DNA of 11,638 nt from the NCBI GenBank assembly GCA_948467695.1, contig CAOKFJ010000030.1:1-11638 (forward strand), given 5' to 3'. Shown here one piece after another: positions 1 through 4,785 of the stretch. The stretch's first letter is position 1, and each line of letters begins with the position of its first letter. The stretch comes from an uncultured Allobaculum sp. GTDB taxonomy: Bacteria; Bacillota_I; Bacilli_A; Erysipelotrichales; Erysipelotrichaceae. A program made the translations under genes and the position numbers. Below the pieces are notes generated by a model. It saw nothing but the letters and a program-made list of their open reading frames with translations. It had not been told where the DNA came from and ran no database searches.

Positions 1-723
1 CTTGTTGAAGAGTGCTTCTCGTGTCGTGAGCGTGAGAACCAGATCGATTTGTTCGCGCAGATAGTTCATGCCGGCGCTTGTAATAGCAGCCATAGGAACA
101 TGCCTGGCTTTAAGATCGGCGACGACTTTCATCGGTTCCGCTTCCGGACTGGCACCGGAGTAGCTGATAAGAATCGCCAGATCATCCGGTGTCAGCGCTC
201 GGGCGTTGAGTCCCATTTCTCTTGCCCGGACAACATGCACTGGCTTCTGGATCGACATCATTTTTCTCTGGAACAGTTCAGCGCTGTATGTATGCGGCGA
301 TACGCAGAAAATGACGATGCGATTGGCACGGCGCATGCGGTTGATCAGCCGGTTGAGGACGTCGTAATCCAGATTCTCGAGCGTGTCGTCAAGCGTCTGT
401 ACAGCTAATGTTCGCAGGTTGTCAGCGATATCCTGAGGAGACGATTTTTCGGAAAACGGAAAACTGAAGTCGACTTCATGCGAAAACTGATCCTGGTATT
501 TCAGTTCGTTGTAATAGGCGCGCACGAATTCCTTCCACCCGCTGAAATCGAGCGCTTTGGCAAAACGGACGACGGATGCTTTGGAGGTATAGGTTTCCTG
601 CGCGACATCGAGCAGACTTTTATCCAGAATCCGCTCGCGGTCCTCAAGGATATAATCGGCGATGGCGGACAGTGCCGAGTTGTTCTGAACGCTTAATTCT
701 TCGATTTTCTGAAACAGAAACAT
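1..723 (-). CDS. MurR/RpiR family transcriptional regulator (3' end beyond window)
   Basis: The minus strand is open from an ATG at 723 to the window edge, giving 241 residues without a stop. Residues about 1-75 fit the RpiR-type helix-turn-helix: the recognition region near residues 45-65 reads TSKASVVRFAKALDFSGWKEF, matching the family pattern S-x-x-[ST]-V-x-R-[FL]-x-[KR]-x-L-[GD]-[FY]-x-G. Residues about 105-241 look like the SIS sugar-phosphate isomerase fold, with the ligand-loop segment LISYSGASPEAEP at about 185-197. Family members bind phosphosugars (for example MurNAc-6-P or amino-sugar phosphates) through SIS and usually control an adjacent sugar-use operon. That operon would lie off the left edge, so the effector cannot be named. 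Members are usually about 280 residues, so some 40-50 are missing. A GAGGAG Shine-Dalgarno at about 731-736 supports the start. A weak extended -10 lies at 754-762. Confidence 0.88.
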   Translation of the reverse strand, partial: MFLFQKIEELSVQNNSALSAIADYILEDRERILDKSLLDVAQETYTSKASVVRFAKALDFSGWKEFVRAYYNELKYQDQFSHEVDFSFPFSEKSSPQDIADNLRTLAVQTLDDTLENLDYDVLNRLINRMRRANRIVIFCVSPHTYSAELFQRKMMSIQKPVHVVRAREMGLNARALTPDDLAILISYSGASPEAEPMKVVADLKARHVPMAAITSAGMNYLREQIDLVLTLTTREALFNK

Positions 724-753
724 AAAAGGTAACTCCTCTTCTCTTCTGTTCAA

Positions 754-762
754 ATCGTATCA
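754..762 (-). promoter_or_regulatory. Possible extended -10 promoter of the MurR/RpiR gene
   Basis: Read on the minus strand this is TGATACGAT, a TGn extended -10 with hexamer TACGAT, about 30 bases upstream of the regulator's start codon. No good -35 hexamer is present at 16-18 bp. It would give a leader of about 25 bases. The match is weak and was found by eye. Confidence 0.3.
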
Positions 763-816
763 GCGAATATCTCGGATTGGGATATACAACGGTAAAGAAC
801 AGGATAAAATGCCGAA

Positions 817-864
817 AAGCCTCCGTTTGTGCGGAAAGAAAAAATCCGTACAGAACAGAGGCTT
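817..864 (-). terminator. Terminator of the thiT-like gene
   Basis: AAGCCTC (817-823) pairs with GAGGCTT (858-864). An inner stem pairs GTTTGTGCGGA (825-835) with TCCGTACAGAAC (845-856) imperfectly around an A-rich loop. Read on the minus strand the stem ends in GAGGCTTTTC, about 48 bases after the thiT-like stop codon. On the plus strand it is followed by a T7 run at 869-875, so it could work in both directions. On the minus strand it also separates the transporter gene from the regulator gene, suggesting separate units. Confidence 0.6.
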
Positions 865-911
865 GTCGTTTTTTTGAAGATGCTTCGTTGAGGTTTGGTG
901 TTTTAGAACGG

Positions 912-1448
912 TTATTTATGCGCCATGGAAAAGCGTGTACCCATTGCTTTGATGAGCAGCGGGACAAGAATCAGATCGAGAATCAGGGTCGGAATCATAT
1001 AGGTTGCCTGATAGGCCATGGAGGGAACCCATGTCAGACCATAGAAGACAACGCCACTGATCGTCGAGGACAGAAAGCGCACCGCATTCGTTACGAGAAT
1101 ACCGGAGTAGAACAGTTTGAAGTTGGGGAACAGACACGCGATGCCGTAAACGGAAAACGCGATGAAGTAGTCGAGCAGAAACTGCACGAAACCGAGAATG
1201 TACATCTGTCCGGTCGCAAACTGCAGAAGCACGGAAAGCATGGCTGTGATGGTGCCCAGTTTCCAGCCGAGATGATAGCTCGCCATCAAAAGGGCAATCG
1301 TGCCGATTCCGAGTGTTCCGCCCTGGGGCATGCGAAAGAGCGGAAGGGTGTTGCTCAGCCAGTCGAGAACGAAAAACAGCGCCAGATACATCGCCATGTA
1401 GGCAATATTGCGGGTGTTAAACGTCGATGGTTTGGATTGTTCAGTCAT
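912..1448 (-). CDS. thiT: ThiT-like ECF transporter substrate-binding (S) component
   Basis: This gene encodes a 178-residue, very hydrophobic protein with about six membrane segments, the usual size of an ECF S component. S components bind a vitamin and pair with the shared EcfA/A'/T energising module, which is not encoded in this window. The best family signals are MPQGGTLGIG (about 40-49), an LGWKLG loop (60-65), and TGQMYILGFVQFLLDYFIAF (79-98), which closely follows the ThiT pattern G-x-x-Y-I-L-x-x-x-Q-x-[FL]-L-[DE]-Y-x-x-A. The start was chosen at ATG 1448 because AAGGAG lies at the right distance; an upstream in-frame ATG at 1463 would overlap that Shine-Dalgarno. Residues I recall as thiamine contacts in lactococcal ThiT (His125, Trp133, Asn151) appear replaced here (RFLSSTISGVVFY). 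The substrate could therefore be a thiamine precursor or another ligand. A long leader lies upstream, but I found no TPP riboswitch. Confidence 0.78.
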   Translation of the reverse strand: MTEQSKPSTFNTRNIAYMAMYLALFFVLDWLSNTLPLFRMPQGGTLGIGTIALLMASYHLGWKLGTITAMLSVLLQFATGQMYILGFVQFLLDYFIAFSVYGIACLFPNFKLFYSGILVTNAVRFLSSTISGVVFYGLTWVPSMAYQATYMIPTLILDLILVPLLIKAMGTRFSMAHK

Positions 1449-1622
1449 GATTATCTCCTTCATGAGCCGAAGAAAGCCGGATTTTCTGGCTGTATTTCCG
1501 TTTTCTGCATCTTGTCATCGTGTGCGGGAGGCTATCCTTCTGCCTTTGCGCGTGCAGAAGAATGTCCTTAGTTTTGAGCAGAGCGCACATTCGGATACAG
1601 GAAAACGGCACTTAGTATTGTA
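1449..1622 (-). promoter_or_regulatory. Structured leader of the thiT-like gene with candidate -10
   Basis: A -10-like TACAAT lies at 1617-1622 (minus) with no clear -35, predicting a leader of about 160 bases. In the minus-strand RNA, CCGTTTTC (1608-1601) can close with GAAAACGG (1505-1498). Inside are GAATGT/ACATTC (1592-1587 with 1565-1560) and CTTCTGC/GCAGAAG (1560-1554 with 1543-1537), a three-way-junction arrangement. An alternative stem CTGTAT/ATACAG (1600-1595 with 1495-1490) excludes the closing stem. Near the start codon TTCTTC (1474-1469) pairs with GAAGGA (1461-1456), covering the Shine-Dalgarno. The CTGAGA and ACCTGA boxes of the TPP riboswitch were not found. Folding was done by eye, and stems of 6-8 bp can arise by chance in this length. 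Confidence 0.4.
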
Positions 1623-1726
1623 TAGCGATAATCGTGCAAAAAGGGATTCAAACTCTTCATGCCGGCAATCTTTTTTCGGATATGCCGATTCTGAAGCGAA
1701 TTTCATAGAGAAATACAGCAAGCAGA

Positions 1727-1783
1727 AAACAGGCAGGATAGAACGGGCATCCACTTTGGAAGTTCTTTCTATCCTGCCTGTTT
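1727..1783 (-). terminator. Terminator of the metallophosphoesterase gene
   Basis: A perfect 17-bp inverted repeat, AAACAGGCAGGATAGAA (1727-1743) and its complement (1767-1783), encloses a 23-base loop. It starts three bases past the phosphoesterase stop codon. Read on the minus strand the stem ends in CCTGTTTTC, a short U run. The remaining bases between it and the thiT-like leader (about 1623-1726) hold nothing I recognise. Confidence 0.8.
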
Positions 1784-1786
1784 AGG

Positions 1787-2680
1787 TTATTTGCTGAAGA
1801 GTGTGCAGTAGATGAATTCTACCGGCGAGTTGATGCGCGCCTGCAGACCGACGCAGCCAACACCGCTTGAAATGGTGTAGTTAAAGCCTGTATTTGCATA
1901 GTGCGAACGGTTGATCGTCTGGCTTCCTTCGACGATGCGGTAGTTTCCAAGAATCGGCCATTTGATCTGCGAGCCGTGGGAGTTGCCCGCAAACGCCTGA
2001 TCGGGGTTGAGTCCGCTGTCTTTTACGCTCAGAAAATTGTCCGGGTAATGCGACATGAGCAGTACGAACTGGTTTTCCATAATTGATGGAGCGATCGAAG
2101 CAGGATCGGGAGTCAGACCGAGACCAGCAAGACGAATGCCGCTGTCGGTGCTGATGGTGCTTGCCGTGCGGTTGGTGACAAGAACCGACTTGTTGTCGAT
2201 GACTTCCACCTGCGCTTTGGCATAGACATCATTGACCGCAATCGAATGGTCGCTGTCGATGACATCCTGCTCGCCGGTTACCGCAAACTTTCCGCCCGGC
2301 GCGGAGACCGAACTGATCCATTCAGCCATCTGTTCGCGCATCGGTCCGCTTACCGGAGTGGCGGCAGAGAAGATATCGCCGCCGATCAGCAGAACATCGG
2401 GATCGAGTCTGGCGATTTCGGAAAACAGCTTGTCGCCTTTTTCTTTGGAAAATTCTTCGCTCATTTCCAGGTCGGTCAGATAGACAAAAGAAAACTGATC
2501 GAGCTCGCGCGGGATCTTTTCGCTTTCAATCTGCATGAAGCGGGAAGTAATTGTATATGGATTGACGCAGATTCCTTTGTAGAGAATTACGTTGAATATT
2601 CCCATGAGAATCGTTGTAATGGCTAGTGCGGCAAGCGAGACGCGCTGCCACAGGGGGAGTTTCTTTTTGGTCTGAGGCAT
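1787..2680 (-). CDS. YkuE-like metallophosphoesterase, membrane-anchored, degenerate metal site
   Basis: This gene encodes a 297-residue protein. It has a basic N-terminus and one membrane segment at about residues 14-34, so the phosphoesterase domain is likely outside the membrane. The calcineurin-like fold is recognisable by motif order: VYLTDLE (66-72), LLIGGDIF (97-104), VTGEQD (134-139), LLMSHYPD (207-214) and AGNSHGSQIKWP (231-242). In YkuE-type enzymes these are D-x-H, GD, GNH[DE], H and G-H-T-H-G-G-Q. Here D-x-H is D-L-E, GNHD is GEQD, and GHTHGGQ is GNSHGSQ, so several metal ligands are replaced while Asp70, Asp102, His211 and His235 remain. It may be a pseudoenzyme or use a different metal set. 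The start at ATG 2680 has AAGGAG at a good distance. Extending to the ATG at 2761 would place the start upstream of the promoter. Confidence 0.83.
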   Translation of the reverse strand: MPQTKKKLPLWQRVSLAALAITTILMGIFNVILYKGICVNPYTITSRFMQIESEKIPRELDQFSFVYLTDLEMSEEFSKEKGDKLFSEIARLDPDVLLIGGDIFSAATPVSGPMREQMAEWISSVSAPGGKFAVTGEQDVIDSDHSIAVNDVYAKAQVEVIDNKSVLVTNRTASTISTDSGIRLAGLGLTPDPASIAPSIMENQFVLLMSHYPDNFLSVKDSGLNPDQAFAGNSHGSQIKWPILGNYRIVEGSQTINRSHYANTGFNYTISSGVGCVGLQARINSPVEFIYCTLFSK

Positions 2681-2701
2681 ACTCTTGCACTCCTTTATCG
2701 A

Positions 2702-2733
2702 CTGTCGACCATGATGAAGTATCGGTCGCACAG
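2702..2733 (-). other. Stem-loop at the 5' end of the phosphoesterase mRNA
   Basis: In the minus-strand RNA, CTGTGCGACC (2733-2724) pairs with GGTCGACAG (2710-2702), with one bulged G and a 13-base loop. The predicted transcription start is near 2734, so the stem would sit at the extreme 5' end, ahead of the Shine-Dalgarno. In Bacillota such 5' stems often slow 5'-end-dependent decay, the pathway in which RNase J acts. A role as an operator in the DNA is the alternative. Confidence 0.45.
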
Positions 2734-2740
2734 TTTTTTT

Positions 2741-2768
2741 ATTATAGAGCATCGTCGCCATAATCCAA
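2741..2768 (-). promoter_or_regulatory. Promoter of the metallophosphoesterase gene
   Basis: The minus strand carries a perfect -10 TATAAT (2746-2741) and a -35-like TTGGAT (2768-2763) with a 16-bp spacer. It predicts a start near 2734 and a leader of about 54 bases, consistent with the chosen start codon. Confidence 0.7.
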
Positions 2769-2915
2769 ATGTTCGTCTTGAAGAGTTGCGCGACTGTGCA
2801 AGCAAAAACGAAAAGGCAAATTCATGATCGGTAAAGTGCGTTGAACCTATCTGAAGAGATGAGCATGATTCTGAAAGGACAGATGCATTTTAATCCAGCT
2901 CGAAAGTGACAGCAT

Positions 2916-2934
2916 CCTTACATGCGCCTTACAT
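2916..2934 (+). repeat. Tandem CCTTACAT direct repeat, operator-like
   Basis: CCTTACAT occurs at 2916-2923 and again at 2927-2934, an 11-bp period, so the TTACAT cores are separated by 5 bp. Two copies on one face of the helix with this spacing are typical of OmpR/PhoP-type response regulator sites (for example TT-x-ACA repeats of Bacillus PhoP). The regulator is unknown and none is encoded in this window. Confidence 0.4.
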
Positions 2935-3000
2935 ACAGCGCATCGAACTGTAATTGGAAAATGAAGTAAAAATTAAAAAATAATGTTAATTTCAAATCAG

Positions 3001-3014
3001 GAAAAGCGCTTTTC
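3001..3014. promoter_or_regulatory. Perfect 14-bp palindrome, possible LacI-family operator
   Basis: GAAAAGCGCTTTTC is identical to its reverse complement. It lies just after the A/T-rich promoter-like block and about 195 bases upstream of the membrane-protein start. The central AAGCGCTT core with a CG at the dyad is the style of LacI/CcpA-family operators, but the outer positions differ from the catabolite-responsive element consensus (T-G at the left end, C-A at the right), so CcpA is not a confident call. Confidence 0.4.
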
Positions 3015-3209
3015 ATTGAGAACCAGCGAGAGTGAATAAACGAAATTTCCATTCTGTCATAGAGGAGAATCGAAGTCTTGTCCGCATACCGCGCCTGAGT
3101 TTGCAGGGGGATGCATTTGAATGCTGTGTGGGCGTTATGCGGACGGCTGACAGATTCTTCATGTATGCAGCGGATATTCTTATTCATTCTCTGGAAAGGA
3201 AAAGTCACG

Positions 3210-4520
3210 ATGAAACTGAACCGTAAAAGCATTGCCGCTTTGACCTGCTGCGTATTTCTCGTATTCGCGCTTTCTTCGGTATTCTGCATCGCGAAGATTG
3301 CCGGAGAGTCGATGACAGTCACGCGATATGGTCTTGGCTCGTCCGCTTCTGTTTTTCAAACCGATCAGAATACGCGTCAGAGTGATTTGAAAGACCTGCA
3401 GAAAATCGACAACGCAACCATAGCGTATGCGGATGGAGACAAACTTTTTGTTTATGATCCAGCCAGGTTTTTTCTGACCAATTCAAATCATCTTGATTTG
3501 AATGCAGTTCGTGGAATATCAGCTTATTTTGAAGCGAAGGACTATCAGACAGGCGATACACGATTCATTCGAAATACCGAAGACTTTCATGGTACAGAAA
3601 ATGGTTTTGTGATTGATTCGCCCCAGCTGCGAAATGAAGGGATTTGCGAGATTCACAATTTTTTTGCCAAAAACGCTTCGTGCGCAGACAAGGAGATCTA
3701 CGTGTATGCGCCAGCAGCGCAAGATCAGGCGAAGGCGGAAGAAATCTTTGAATCAATCGGTCTGCGCAAAAACAAGGCGCCTGTAAAGTCGTCTGGTCTG
3801 CTTCAGGTCTATCTGGATTCTTTTGCGCGCTATCGGACCGGTCTGGTTGCCTGTCTTGGATTGTCCGTCTGCGGTTTGATGCTTATCCTGCCTGTCTTGT
3901 CTGCACAAAAGGATACAGAGAAAGAACGGAAGAAAGAGCGTTCCTGGAAAACTGCATCCAAAGAGGCGGGAATGCGTATTGCCATTGAAGCCGTTTTTAC
4001 TGCTGTTCTCTGCCTTTGCGCGCATATGCCATGGCGATTTGCCGTTTCGTATACTGTGCAGATTGTTATTGCGTTCGAACTGATTCGCCTGACAGCGTTT
4101 GTGACGGACAGGATGTTTTCCAATATCGTTTTTATGAAGCATCGATCCTCTGTTCTTGCGCTAAGCGGCGGTGTTCTTATGGCGGCTGGTTTGATCTTTC
4201 TGCTTCAGCTTTCGCTCGCTTTGCTTGAATCGCTCACTGCAGCGTTCAACATGAATGAAGCGCTGTTCATTCTGCTGTGGTTTGGACCGCTATGTTCTGC
4301 TTCAGTTTTCCTGATGAGAAAACTGCTGATCCAAATCCGCGATATGTCGAGCGCTGCGAACAGAATATTCTGGATCGCGCTGTCCGGCACAAGTGTGCTG
4401 CTGGTCATGCTGATTCAGTGTCTGAGTCCGTTTCGCTTCAGCGCTCTGTACCTGATTGCTTTAGCAGGACTGGAACTGATGAGCTTTGTGTTTTTCCGTC
4501 GGAAAAAAGCTGCTGCATAA
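3210..4520 (+). CDS. Orphan multi-pass membrane protein with large extracytoplasmic domain
   Basis: I do not recognise this 436-residue protein by name. It has a basic start and a membrane segment at about 7-29. A hydrophilic domain of about 180 residues (31-208) is probably outside the cell. Then come a membrane segment at 211-231, a very charged Lys/Arg/Glu linker (232-256), and about six more membrane segments (256-429), ending in a basic tail. One stretch, AYFEAKDYQTGDTRFI (about 105-120), loosely resembles the G-x-[FY]-F-x-x-x-D-Y-x-x-G pattern of MacB-type extracytoplasmic domains. The layout could therefore be related to an ABC-type permease, but no ATPase partner is present. The start at 3210 is supported by GGAAAGGAAAAG; an in-frame ATG at 3111 lacks a spaced Shine-Dalgarno. 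It is a single-gene unit with its own terminator. Confidence 0.72.
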   Translation: MKLNRKSIAALTCCVFLVFALSSVFCIAKIAGESMTVTRYGLGSSASVFQTDQNTRQSDLKDLQKIDNATIAYADGDKLFVYDPARFFLTNSNHLDLNAVRGISAYFEAKDYQTGDTRFIRNTEDFHGTENGFVIDSPQLRNEGICEIHNFFAKNASCADKEIYVYAPAAQDQAKAEEIFESIGLRKNKAPVKSSGLLQVYLDSFARYRTGLVACLGLSVCGLMLILPVLSAQKDTEKERKKERSWKTASKEAGMRIAIEAVFTAVLCLCAHMPWRFAVSYTVQIVIAFELIRLTAFVTDRMFSNIVFMKHRSSVLALSGGVLMAAGLIFLLQLSLALLESLTAAFNMNEALFILLWFGPLCSASVFLMRKLLIQIRDMSSAANRIFWIALSGTSVLLVMLIQCLSPFRFSALYLIALAGLELMSFVFFRRKKAAA

Positions 4521-4585
4521 ACATCGTTCGCGTATGTTGAAGATGGTCGACGAGGGAACTATGCAATGCTGTTTGGAATATTGAT

Positions 4586-4627
4586 GGGACAGCGGCGTTT
4601 GGCAAACCATTCGCCGCTGTCCCTTTT
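4586..4627 (+). terminator. Terminator of the orphan membrane-protein gene
   Basis: GGGACAGCGGCG (4586-4597) pairs perfectly with its complement (4612-4623) around a 14-base loop, followed by TTTT. It ends the plus-strand unit 66 bases after the stop codon. Together with the RNase J terminator it closes a convergent gene pair. The bases between the two terminators show nothing further. Confidence 0.88.
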
Positions 4628-4728
4628 GTCGTGCAGGTAATGGAGCAGGGAAATTTCTTCGAAGGTTTAGTCGCGGAAGTACATAGCTGCAAGCAAACAC
4701 CAGTCCGAGGCGCTCATTGCCTGTGCAT

Positions 4729-4767
4729 AAAAAAACGCAAAGGCGAATGTTCAGTGCCTTTGCGTTT
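4729..4767 (-). terminator. Terminator of the RNase J gene
   Basis: On the minus strand AAACGCAAAGGC (4767-4756) pairs perfectly with GCCTTTGCGTTT (4744-4733) around an 11-base loop and runs into a seven-base U tract (4735-4729). It lies 19 bases after the rnj stop codon. Confidence 0.9.
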
Positions 4768-4785
4768 GGGATTGACTGGAGTGAA

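Larger units (their letters stand above)
2769..3209. other. Intergenic control region between divergent phosphoesterase and membrane-protein genes
   Basis: These 440 bases hold no convincing gene. The left part has no recognised element. From 2910 on it looks regulatory for the plus-strand gene: a tandem CCTTACAT repeat (2916-2934), an A/T-rich block (2950-2995) with a possible TTGGAA at 2954 and TAATGT at 2981 but poor spacing, then a perfect palindrome (3001-3014). The predicted leader after the palindrome would be about 200 bases. It contains GCAGGGGG followed 10 bases later by a nine-codon reading frame (3121-3150), which could be a leader peptide or chance. Confidence 0.4.

Noticed and set aside
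777..1571. A 264-codon plus-strand frame over the thiT-like gene and its leader
   Set aside because: It is antisense to a recognisable membrane protein, is rich in His, Gln, Arg and Glu as expected for the complement of hydrophobic codons, and runs through the terminator and leader hairpins.
1449..1622. TPP riboswitch upstream of the thiT-like gene
   Set aside because: I searched the minus-strand leader for CTGAGA and ACCTGA-type boxes and the GGGTGC segment and found none, so the leader is reported only as structured and unassigned.
3121..3150. Nine-codon reading frame in the leader of the orphan membrane protein, preceded by GCAGGGGG
   Set aside because: The spacing from the Shine-Dalgarno is plausible, but frames this short are common by chance and no stalling motif or attenuator hairpin follows.
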